The position numbers and the translations under genes were made by a program. A stretch of DNA of 64,000 nt from Bacteroides sp. (lineage in GTDB: Bacteria; Bacteroidota; Bacteroidia; Bacteroidales; Muribaculaceae). The notes beneath the pieces were generated by a model. The model searched no databases. It was not told the origin of the DNA and saw nothing but the letters and a program-made list of their open reading frames with translations. Shown piece after piece: positions 55,501-64,000 of the stretch. The stretch spans positions 1-64,000 of the forward strand of contig JAAVCL010000016.1 of the NCBI GenBank assembly GCA_014802335.1, written 5' to 3'. Every line of letters starts with the position of its first letter. The first letter of the stretch is position 1.

Positions 55501-58500
55501 TAATTTCGAAAGTTCAAATGTAGAGTATATTCAGTTCTGGTTGCTCGATCCTTTCCTTGATGAGGATAATCCAAATAGAGAAGGAGGAGATTTATATTTC
55601 AATTTTGGTGAAATAAGTGAAGACATTCTCAAAGACGGAATGAAAAGTTATGAGAATGGTCTCCCCGTGGATGGTAATTATGAATTTATTACAGAAACCA
55701 ACTGGGGACGTATCTCACGTCAAAATTCTTTGACCTATGCATTTGATAACACTTCAAATGCACGATTGCTGCAAGATGTGGGCCTTGATGGTCTTCCTAA
55801 TGATGATGAATTTTCTTTCTCATCATATAAGGAATATCTTGATAATTTACGTGCGAAACTTCCGGCATCGACTATTGCTGCTATGCAGGAAAATCCTTTC
55901 TCTCCAATGAATGACCCAGCCGGAGATAATTATCATTTTTATCGTTCCAGCTATTATGATGAGGTTAAGGCTGGAATTCTTGAGAGATATAAGAGATATA
56001 ATGGAGTGGAAGGGAACTCTTTGTCTCCCGACCAATCCACCAATCCGCAGTATCAGTCTGCTCGTGCTGTGCCCGATGTGGAAGATATAAATCAGGATAA
56101 TACCCTGAATGAATATGAACGCTATTTTCAATATCGTATTTCGATTCGTCCCGAAGATCTTGAGGTTGGTAAGAATTACATAACAGATAAACAGGTATCA
56201 GAGGTTTCAACGGCCGAAGGTAAACAGCGTGTCACATGGTATCTTTTTAAAGTTCCCTTGAGTTCGCCCGAAAAAGTTGTTGGAGGAATCAATGATTTCT
56301 CTACAGTGAGATTTGCGCGAATGTTTATGACCGGATTTAAGGAAGTGACACACCTTCGTTTTGCCACTCTTGAATTGGTGAGAGGCGAATGGAGAGACTA
56401 TAAATTTAATCTTAATTCGCGCAACGATGCCCCGGCTGAAGGTGAGCTTGACATGAGTGTTGTAAACATAGAAGAAAACTCGGGAAGAGAACCGGTTAAC
56501 TACGTTCTTCCCCCCGGTGTATCACGCGATCAGGATCCGGGGGCAGCTCAGGCCACACAGTTAAATGAACAATCCCTTGAATTGACACTTAAAGGTATTC
56601 AGCCCGGCGACGCAAGAGGTATATACAAAAATACTCAGCTGGACCTTCGAATTTACAAGCGCCTGCAAATGTGGAATCATGCCGAGGCATTGATAGATAA
56701 TGCTACAAATTTGCGCAATGGTGACTTCGCATTGTTTATCCGTTTGGGTTCTGACGTTAAGAATAACTTCTATGAGTATGAGATACCTCTTGATCTCACC
56801 CCTCCCGGGAGATATAACAATATGAACAGTCAGGACAGAGCTAAAGTATGGCCAATGTCAAACTTCCTTGATGTGCCGCTTGATCTTTTTACAACTGTAA
56901 AGACTGCGCGAAATAGAGAGAAAAGTAATAATACTCAAGGTGTAGGATATTCAATATTATATTCTATGCTTGACCCTGATAATAATCATAACACGGCCAG
57001 TGTGATGGGTAATCCCTCGCTTTCAGATATCCGTGTGATGTTAATTGGTATCCGAAACAAATCAAATTCCGTGAAAGACGGTATTGTTTGGATAAATGAA
57101 ATGAAGGTAACGGAATTTAACGAAGAGGGAGGATGGGCATTAAATGCCAATGCAAGCCTTTCTCTGTCGGATATTGCTATGGTAAACTTCAGCTATCATC
57201 GCGAAACTGACGGATTTGGAGCGGTGGATCAAGGCCTGTCACAAAGACGACTTGATACATACGACCAATATAATCTTGTTGTCCAAGGAGATGTGGGCAA
57301 AGTATTGCCTGAAAAGGCTAAACTTAATGCTCCTGTTTATTATGCACGCTCTCAGGAAACCACAACTCCCAAGTATAATCCGCTTGATCAGGATATTCTG
57401 CTGAAGGATGCTTTGGATGCAGCAGCAACTAAAGCCGAGAAAGATTCAATCAAGTCGTATGCGATTACGCGAAAGACTACGGAAAGTTTCTCTCTTTCGA
57501 ATCTTCGTTTTAATGTGCAAAGTAAGAATCCCATGCCTTGGGATCCTGCAAACTTTACAGTTTCTTTCTCATTCAATAAGCAAAAGAACATGGATCCGGT
57601 TACAGAATATGAGAATACAAATGATTATCGCGGGTCTTTTCAATATTCTTACACGCCTTATTTCAAGCCTTTGAGACCGTTTGGATGGTTAAAAGGTAAA
57701 GGCAAGACTGCAAAATTCTTTAAGGAATGGGAGATTAATTATTTGTTCAGCAATCTCACTTTCTATACATCGATGCACCGTTACTATTACGAACAACAAA
57801 CGAAGTCGGAAGTGGATGTTGATTTTCAAATGCCTGTGCAAGTAAGTAAGAATTTCACATGGGACAGACAGTTGTCTCTGACATGGAATCTTATTAAATC
57901 TCTGTCTTTAACCTTTGCGAGCAACACTACGGCCAGGATTGAGGAGACTATTGGCGCTGTTAATAAAAGACTTTTCCCTGATCAATATCGTGATTGGAAA
58001 GATACTGTAATGTCGTCATTGCGTCACTTGGGAACACCGTGGAATTACAATCAAACTTTTACAGGAACATATCGTGCACCTTTCAATAAAATACCGGCAT
58101 TAGATTATCTTACCGGTTCGGTTTCATATAATTCTGTTTATCATTGGGACAAAGGTGCCACAGTTGATGATCTCTATCTTGGAAATACGATTCAGAATCA
58201 GACCACCTGGAATGCTGATGCACGCATTAATTTCGAGACTTTATATAACAAATCAAAATATCTTCAAAATATAAATCGCCGATTCAGTAAATCCGGATCT
58301 CGCAACGATTCTAAATCCAAAGGGAGAAATGAAAGAAATTCCGGTAAAAATAAAGGAAAGGGTGATAATTCTAAAGATAAAGATTCAAAAACTTCTTCTA
58401 AAAATACACCCAAAAAATTTGAACGTGCTGTTACGCTGTCGCCCGACTCGGCAACAATAGTTAAACACAATCTTAACAATAAAAAGATACGTTTCACTGC

Positions 58501-60076
58501 TCGCTCGGAGGGTAAGATAGTAAAGGTGAACTATAAGGTTGTTGATGCAAACACGATTCAAATTACTGATACGGGTAGCAGGAATCTTGCACTTACAATA
58601 ACAGAAATAAGAAAGGAAGATAAACCCCAGGTTGCCTCAGAAATTGCTCAGTATGCTTTGAGGTTTCTGATGATGCCTCGTTCTGCTTCATTCAAATGGC
58701 GTAGTAGTCATTCTCTGAATGTGCCATTGTATTCACCGACAGTAGGAAATGTATTCGGTCAGTCATTAAGCAATGGGCCAATGGCTCCGGGTCTTGACTT
58801 CGCTTTCGGATTTTATGATAAGGATTACGTGGACCGTGCATTAGCCCGCGATTGGCTTATTACTTCTTCCGAACAAGTTTCACCGGCCCTTTGGAACAAA
58901 AGTCAGGAATTTAATTTTGAATTGACTCTTGAACCTGTAAGAGGTCTTAAGGTTGTTTTGACCTCAAATCTTACAGATGCGAGGACTGAACAAATGCAGT
59001 TTATGTACTCCGGAATGCCAACATCTTATTCCGGGAATTATGTGAGAACTGCCTGGGCTTTCCCGACATCATTAAGAAATTTCAAAGCTTCCAACGGTTA
59101 TCAATCGGATGCATTCGATAATTTCCTGTCGTATATTCCTAAAATTGCTGATAGAGTTCAAAGTGAATACACAAACGTGTTGTATCCTTCCGATGGCTTC
59201 ATGGAAGGAAACGTATTGGCCGGCACTTCATATAATCCGGAGATAAGTAAGGTGTCTTCAACAAGCTCGGATGTTCTTATTCCGGCTTTCCTCGCTGCGT
59301 ATACAGGTCAGAAGCCGGGTAAGGTTTCGCTAAAACATTTCCCGGGGCTGAGTTCAATGAGACCAAACTGGCGAATCACATACGATGGCTTCATCCAACT
59401 TGGCAATATGAAGAAATGGTTTAAGTCTTTCGTTATATCACATGCTTATCAGTGCACATATTCGGTTGGCTCTTATTCAAGTTTTATGAATTGGGTGGCA
59501 AGTCCGGGTTTATCAGGAGATATGGGTTTCATTCTTGACGAGCAAACGCAGATGCCAATTCCTTCAAGCCCATTCAATATTTCTTCTGTTTCACTGACTG
59601 AAAAGTTTGCTCCATTGATTGGAGTGAAGTGTACTTTGTTTAATGATATTACCGTTAATGCTGAATATCGTGATTCACGCACATTGAATCTTAATTCTTC
59701 AGCAGGTCAGATTGTTGAGTCACTTTCAAAACAAATTACTTTTGGAGCAGGATATAAGATTGCTAATTTCAATAAAATTCTTAAGATTGGCGGAGGCAAG
59801 CAGGGTAGTGTATCTAATGATCTTACTCTAAATCTTGATCTTTCATGGGCAAACAATCAGTCTTTAATTCGCAGAATTGAAACGGCATATACCCAGGCAA
59901 CTCAAGGCTCAAGCACATTCTCAGTCAACTTTATGGCTTCTTACATTTTGTCAAAGCGTATAACGTTGTCTGCATTCTTCGATCACCAGACCAATACGCC
60001 GCTCGTATCAAATTCAGCATATCCCACAAGTAATTCAAATTACGGAATAGCTGTTAACGTTTCGCTTGCAAGATAA
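52544..60076 (+). CDS. sprA: Type IX secretion / gliding motility translocon protein SprA
   Basis: This giant outer-membrane protein (2510 aa from the ATG at 52544) is the 36-strand barrel channel of the type IX secretion system, called SprA in Flavobacterium and Sov in Porphyromonas. It starts with a signal-like segment (IFTIAGISITILLLTILAHP), followed by SprA N-terminal features (FNIFDMNFSLGPLEKIFGPGGVRLTTQG). Repeated barrel blocks contain SYIDDFEATQTGIDLRSPYSWFLSSTP and YNPEISK-type segments. At about residues 1923-1958 it has a Lys/Ser/Asn-rich low-complexity insert. An upstream TTG at 52517 is open but unlikely. No other T9SS gene is in the window. Confidence 0.95.
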   Translation: MHYKLNSIFTIAGISITILLLTILAHPQYYKSELKSPPSVPVSSANGSNHDTIELASDVAPTIPSSAEDYLQKKEYAADLRDPSNIKTEAVYDPATGMYVLHTTVGDRDIVTPYMMSADEYNSMMMRRDMFGYFNSRNSETFEKKDKEPFNIFDMNFSLGPLEKIFGPGGVRLTTQGSIQLSMGIKSNKTENPALSLRNRRKTYFDFDQKIQASINASVGDKMKFNMNYNTDATFAFDSQNLKLAYEGKEDEIIKNIEAGNVSMTTGSSLIRGGTALFGIKAKLQFGKLTLTGLVSQQNSESKTVSTQGGIQSTKFSVKADNYDANRHFFLSQYFYENYDKFASKLPYVSSGVKITRIEVWITNKNGNYNESRNFVGFMDLGENTNLASDFWVPDMSFANPSNQSNNLLQVIKNDYPGARNINTVTQALEPLRAYGIEGGRDFEKVESARLLRESEYSLNSDLGYISLKSALNTDEVLAVAYEYTYNGRVYQVGEFSSDISNTSESIFLKMLRSTTVSPKLPMWKLMMKNVYALGAYQMQSKNFKMNIKFLSDTTGVEINYLPVGSISNKPLLQVMNLDRIDSNQESNSDGFFDYIEGYTVQSSSGKIIFPVAEPFGEHLARQIGDPAIAEQYVYRELYDSTLVVARQFADKNKFSLVGEYQASGGATIRLNAMNVPRGSVVVMAGGVVLTENSDYTVDYSMGIVTITNQSIIDSGTNVSVTLENQSMFSMQRKTLLGLDAQYEFNKDLKVGGTLMYFSEKALTQKVNIGEEIINNTMWGLNLSYRKDLNWLTNLLNRVPTINATAPSTFSLNAEFAQLVPLKQRSGTNKGSSYIDDFEATQTGIDLRSPYSWFLSSTPQDNGPDALFPEASLSNDVAYGKNRALLAWYYIDRAWTQRNSNMLPGYLKNDPHQMSNPYIREVYVNELFPYRDLAYGEANWIQTLNLSFYPRERGPYNLDSDNIDSDGSLLNPEKRWGGIMRKMDNSNFESSNVEYIQFWLLDPFLDEDNPNREGGDLYFNFGEISEDILKDGMKSYENGLPVDGNYEFITETNWGRISRQNSLTYAFDNTSNARLLQDVGLDGLPNDDEFSFSSYKEYLDNLRAKLPASTIAAMQENPFSPMNDPAGDNYHFYRSSYYDEVKAGILERYKRYNGVEGNSLSPDQSTNPQYQSARAVPDVEDINQDNTLNEYERYFQYRISIRPEDLEVGKNYITDKQVSEVSTAEGKQRVTWYLFKVPLSSPEKVVGGINDFSTVRFARMFMTGFKEVTHLRFATLELVRGEWRDYKFNLNSRNDAPAEGELDMSVVNIEENSGREPVNYVLPPGVSRDQDPGAAQATQLNEQSLELTLKGIQPGDARGIYKNTQLDLRIYKRLQMWNHAEALIDNATNLRNGDFALFIRLGSDVKNNFYEYEIPLDLTPPGRYNNMNSQDRAKVWPMSNFLDVPLDLFTTVKTARNREKSNNTQGVGYSILYSMLDPDNNHNTASVMGNPSLSDIRVMLIGIRNKSNSVKDGIVWINEMKVTEFNEEGGWALNANASLSLSDIAMVNFSYHRETDGFGAVDQGLSQRRLDTYDQYNLVVQGDVGKVLPEKAKLNAPVYYARSQETTTPKYNPLDQDILLKDALDAAATKAEKDSIKSYAITRKTTESFSLSNLRFNVQSKNPMPWDPANFTVSFSFNKQKNMDPVTEYENTNDYRGSFQYSYTPYFKPLRPFGWLKGKGKTAKFFKEWEINYLFSNLTFYTSMHRYYYEQQTKSEVDVDFQMPVQVSKNFTWDRQLSLTWNLIKSLSLTFASNTTARIEETIGAVNKRLFPDQYRDWKDTVMSSLRHLGTPWNYNQTFTGTYRAPFNKIPALDYLTGSVSYNSVYHWDKGATVDDLYLGNTIQNQTTWNADARINFETLYNKSKYLQNINRRFSKSGSRNDSKSKGRNERNSGKNKGKGDNSKDKDSKTSSKNTPKKFERAVTLSPDSATIVKHNLNNKKIRFTARSEGKIVKVNYKVVDANTIQITDTGSRNLALTITEIRKEDKPQVASEIAQYALRFLMMPRSASFKWRSSHSLNVPLYSPTVGNVFGQSLSNGPMAPGLDFAFGFYDKDYVDRALARDWLITSSEQVSPALWNKSQEFNFELTLEPVRGLKVVLTSNLTDARTEQMQFMYSGMPTSYSGNYVRTAWAFPTSLRNFKASNGYQSDAFDNFLSYIPKIADRVQSEYTNVLYPSDGFMEGNVLAGTSYNPEISKVSSTSSDVLIPAFLAAYTGQKPGKVSLKHFPGLSSMRPNWRITYDGFIQLGNMKKWFKSFVISHAYQCTYSVGSYSSFMNWVASPGLSGDMGFILDEQTQMPIPSSPFNISSVSLTEKFAPLIGVKCTLFNDITVNAEYRDSRTLNLNSSAGQIVESLSKQITFGAGYKIANFNKILKIGGGKQGSVSNDLTLNLDLSWANNQSLIRRIETAYTQATQGSSTFSVNFMASYILSKRITLSAFFDHQTNTPLVSNSAYPTSNSNYGIAVNVSLAR

Positions 60077-60084
60077 ATATGATA

Positions 60085-60138
60085 TTCCTCCGTGTTTTAG
60101 TTATGACAAAATAATTTTATAACTGAAACGCGGAGGAA
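60085..60138 (+). terminator. sprA terminator
   Basis: A 20-bp stem with two imperfect pairs (60085-60104 with 60119-60138, starting TTCCTCCGTGTTTTAG) and a 14-base loop is followed by a T-rich stretch just after the sprA stop. Confidence 0.75.
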
Positions 60139-60172
60139 AATCTTTACTTTTATAGGCAATTTATTTTATCAT

Positions 60173-60180
60173 TAAATTTG
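60173..60180 (+). promoter_or_regulatory. Probable -7 element of the C_GCAxxG_C_C gene
   Basis: TAAATTTG lies 21 bp ahead of the ATG at 60202. No TTTG is present at the -33 distance. Confidence 0.4.
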
Positions 60181-60201
60181 AACATATATCATAATATTAA
60201 A

Positions 60202-60594
60202 ATGGATAATGTAGAAAAATATATTGGTATTCTCAGAGAGGAAAAATGTTCATGCTCGCATGCAACTCTTCTTGGTATTGCGCGTGCGCATCCCGAGAAC
60301 ATGCCCGACACACAAACTCTTAAATATGTATCCGGAGCCTTCAGGGGAGGGATAGGAAAAACATTTGGTGAAGGGACTTGTGGTGCTGTTTCCGGTGCTG
60401 TTGTTGCTCTTGGATTGATATATGCTGAAGATGAGAAGTCAGCTTGCGATGGAGCCAAGTACGTTTACGATGGTTTTAAAAATCATTTCGGAACATTATG
60501 CTGCGGAAAGATTACTGATGAGTTTGGGAAAAAACGTTGCAATGAATGTTGTCAGGTTGCAGGGAAACTTGTTCAGGATTTTGTGAATCGCTAA
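60202..60594 (+). CDS. C_GCAxxG_C_C family probable redox protein
   Basis: This small cysteine-rich protein (130 aa from the ATG at 60202) has the family pattern: CSCSHATLLG near the start, then GAFRGGIGKTFGEGTCGAVSGAVVALGLI, and C-terminal LCCGKI and CNECCQVAGKLV. The conserved cysteines suggest a redox or metal-binding role. The family's function is not established. It lies between sprA and the convergent groL gene. The frame is open to a TTG at 60178 in the promoter, which is not a likely start. Confidence 0.9.
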   Translation: MDNVEKYIGILREEKCSCSHATLLGIARAHPENMPDTQTLKYVSGAFRGGIGKTFGEGTCGAVSGAVVALGLIYAEDEKSACDGAKYVYDGFKNHFGTLCCGKITDEFGKKRCNECCQVAGKLVQDFVNR

Positions 60595-60677
60595 TAATTT
60601 AAACTTGGGCCCTCACCCACAATAAAAGTTAACATCAGGGTGAAGGCTTAAATTGAAAATGTTGATGTAAAGTTATA

Positions 60678-60721
60678 AAAGCAAAAAATCACGTGCTCTG
60701 AAACACGTGATTTTTTGCTTT
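60678..60721. terminator. Bidirectional terminator between the C_GCAxxG_C_C gene and groL
   Basis: A perfect 18-bp stem (AAAGCAAAAAATCACGTG at 60678-60695, complement at 60704-60721) with an 8-base loop has A and T runs in the arms, so it works for both convergent genes. Confidence 0.85.
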
Positions 60722-60740
60722 TACTATCTATAAATATTTT

Positions 60741-62393
<1,653 letters not shown>

Positions 62394-62409
62394 CTATTGA
62401 CCTTTGCGA

Positions 62410-62682
62410 TTATTCTACCACTGCAAGCACATCGCCTTGACGCATAATCAAATATTTTTTCCCTTCATATTCAATTTCAGTACCGGAATACTTACCATAA
62501 AGCACTACATCTCCGGCCTTAAGAACCATTTCTTCATCTTTTGTTCCTTGGCCTACTGCCAGAATTGTGCCTTCCAATGGTTTTTCTTTTGCTGAAGCAG
62601 GAATAATTATGCCTGACATTGTGGTTTCTTCCGCAGCTGTCGGTTCAACAAGCACACGGTCACCTAATGGTTTGATATTCAT
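62410..62682 (-). CDS. groS: 10-kDa co-chaperonin GroES
   Basis: This 90-aa lid subunit for GroEL is full length. It has IKPLGDRVLVEPTAAEETTMSGIIIP, where the mobile loop is TAAEETTMSGIII, and the end KYSGTEIEYEGKKYLIMRQGDVLAVVE. It is the first gene of the groS-groL operon. The 230-bp gap upstream separates it from the same-strand DUF2130 gene, and I found no firm promoter match there. Confidence 0.97.
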   Translation of the reverse strand: MNIKPLGDRVLVEPTAAEETTMSGIIIPASAKEKPLEGTILAVGQGTKDEEMVLKAGDVVLYGKYSGTEIEYEGKKYLIMRQGDVLAVVE

Positions 62683-62915
62683 AATCTATTAATTGATAAT
62701 TGGTTATACTTGCAATTAAAGTAAATATATAGGATTGCTCCAAATATTCGTTGAAATGTATTTGAAGCAATCTCTCTAATGATATTACAAATTTCATGCC
62801 AAAAAGGTTTAAATAAAACCTCTTGTGAAATCATGGTTAATCAGCCGTATTTATGCAGACTGATTAAAAGAAATATATTGCCATAAAGTTTATTGCCGGT
62901 TGTTAATTCTTTAGC

Positions 62916-64000
62916 TTAGTCTTCTTCGTCGGCTTCTTGAATCAGCCTTTTGATTGTTGGATTGCCGTAGGTCAATTTCTTGACGGTCAGGTCCTCTTCA
63001 GCCAGCTCATTGGCTTTTAATAATTTATATTCGGAAGCCTCAAAGTTGGATTTTATTTCACGAAGCGCCTTAATTTGTTTTTCAAGCGCTTCGATGGTTT
63101 TATCAATTCCTGCAGTGGCTGCTTGAAATTTTTTATGCGCGGCCGTGACATTACTACTGAATGCACTTCTGAATTTATTTAATTTGGATTCAAATTTCGC
63201 AAAATCCATTGTCTGACTCCTTGATAATGCTAATTCCTGTTCAAGAGTCTTTTTCTCTAAAAATCCTTTTTTAGCAGCTTCACTAATAATTCTTAATACC
63301 GGAAGAAAGAATTGAGGTCTTATCACTATCATTTTGGGGTATCGATAACTCTTGTCAACTATTCCGGCATCGTAGAGTTCATTTCCGGATTCAAGCATAG
63401 ATACCAGCACAGCATATTCGCAGTTTTTTCTATGACGATCTTTATCAAGTTTGTCAAGAAAATCATCATTCTTATGTTTAATAGACGTTGAGTCTGTTTC
63501 ATTTTTCATCTCAAACATCACTGAAACATACTCTTCACCATTAATAAAATCCCGAAAAATAAAATCACCTTTTGAGTGTTCAACAGCTATATTATCTTTC
63601 TCGAAAATAGCATCCGGATATTGGCCCATACTCTGTGCGGTCGCAAATTGAATCATACAGTGTTGTTCCAGAGACTCTCCGACCATTTTAGTTGATAATC
63701 GTATTTTGAAGTCTTTAAGGCGATCAATCTCATCTTGTTTATCTCGCAGTTGTATCTGATGTTGCTCCTTAAGTTGATTTTCTCTATTGGTTGCTGCAAG
63801 TTTGCTTGATTCGATTTCAGCTTTTAACCTGACTATTTCTTCAGATTTATTTTGGATTTGCTCTTGAATCTTATTCCGTTCTTCAAGTATCAACATTTTG
63901 TGAATGTTTTCTTGACGAGAAATCTCAGACTCTAGCTCTGTTATCATTTTGTCTTTTTCCAATACAGATTCTGCAAGATCCTGTGCATGTTTACTGTTTA
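62916..64000 (-). CDS. DUF2130 family coiled-coil protein, N-terminal part missing
   Basis: The frame stays open to the window edge at 64000, so the 5' part lies outside. About 360 residues are visible. The first 90 or so are a charged coiled coil (KDKMITELESEISRQENIHKMLILEERNKIQEQIQ..). A compact domain follows with STKMVGESLEQHCMIQFATAQSMGQYPDAIFEKDN, SKGDFIFRDF, EMKNETD and DRHRKNCEYAVLVSMLE, typical of DUF2130. The GDFIFRD...FEMKNE pattern recalls the D-ExK nuclease fold, so a DNA-related role is possible. A second coiled coil (KTIEALEKQIKALREIKSNFEA) ends it. Confidence 0.85.
   Translation of the reverse strand, partial: NSKHAQDLAESVLEKDKMITELESEISRQENIHKMLILEERNKIQEQIQNKSEEIVRLKAEIESSKLAATNRENQLKEQHQIQLRDKQDEIDRLKDFKIRLSTKMVGESLEQHCMIQFATAQSMGQYPDAIFEKDNIAVEHSKGDFIFRDFINGEEYVSVMFEMKNETDSTSIKHKNDDFLDKLDKDRHRKNCEYAVLVSMLESGNELYDAGIVDKSYRYPKMIVIRPQFFLPVLRIISEAAKKGFLEKKTLEQELALSRSQTMDFAKFESKLNKFRSAFSSNVTAAHKKFQAATAGIDKTIEALEKQIKALREIKSNFEASEYKLLKANELAEEDLTVKKLTYGNPTIKRLIQEADEED

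Overview
The window is a chromosomal stretch of an AT-rich member of the Bacteroidales. The evidence is the presence of SprA (type IX secretion), families I associate with Bacteroidota (DUF4293, DUF3843, DUF1599 next to a BT_3928-like DoxX protein), a TonB receptor with a carboxypeptidase-like N-terminal domain, a long-form urocanate hydratase paired with fused FtcD, and -33/-7 promoters of the TTTG/TAnnTTTG type. The family Muribaculaceae is my best guess but is inferred from gene content only. No rRNA, tRNA, CRISPR array, prophage or intact transposase gene was seen.

Layout. 1-3.2 kb: tail of an MFS exporter, then cdsA, a GT2 polyprenol-phosphate sugar transferase and a DUF2156 protein (minus strand). 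3.9-10 kb: secreted M16 peptidase, rlmH, then a minus-strand group (PAS protein, DUF1599, DoxX-like). 10-18 kb: DUF4293, proS, a secreted S9 dipeptidyl peptidase, an unknown membrane protein overlapping miaA. 18-31.8 kb (minus): dnaG, dapA, a tripartite RND efflux operon running straight into lpxA, then ftsH and rsfS. 32-40 kb: dtd (minus), TonB receptor, hisS, DUF3843, histidine acid phosphatase, SDR. 40.2-46.9 kb: complete histidine-to-glutamate operon hutU-ftcD-hutI-hutH behind a consensus promoter. 47-51.6 kb: nitroreductase, orphan XRE regulator, membrane acyltransferase, then yqgE-GNAT-recR (minus). 51.9-64 kb: ruvA-sprA, a C_GCAxxG_C_C protein, groS-groL (minus) and a DUF2130 gene cut by the window end.

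The most unusual content is intergenic. At least five palindromic elements of about 170-285 bp (6730-6896, 10934-11130, 17917-18200, 36539-36737, 46881-47122), plus end fragments at about 10085-10117, 10380-10413 and 32560-32607, have three different sets of terminal inverted repeats. They nevertheless share an inner core of the form GAAGG[A/C] - 6-8 bp hairpin - AC[T/G]GA - AAAG..GCC. In one family the arms show compensatory base changes. Two elements begin exactly on the stop codon of the upstream gene, and one spans the whole hutH-nitroreductase gap from stop codon to start codon. This looks like a modular, non-autonomous mobile or structured-RNA family, and I regard it as the best candidate in the window for something undescribed.

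Other points worth a look are a terminator-like hairpin starting at the predicted first transcribed base of the hut operon, a two-helix insertion in the RND pump between the two halves of its membrane domain, paired direct repeats upstream of the efflux promoter, and several short structured intergenic segments.
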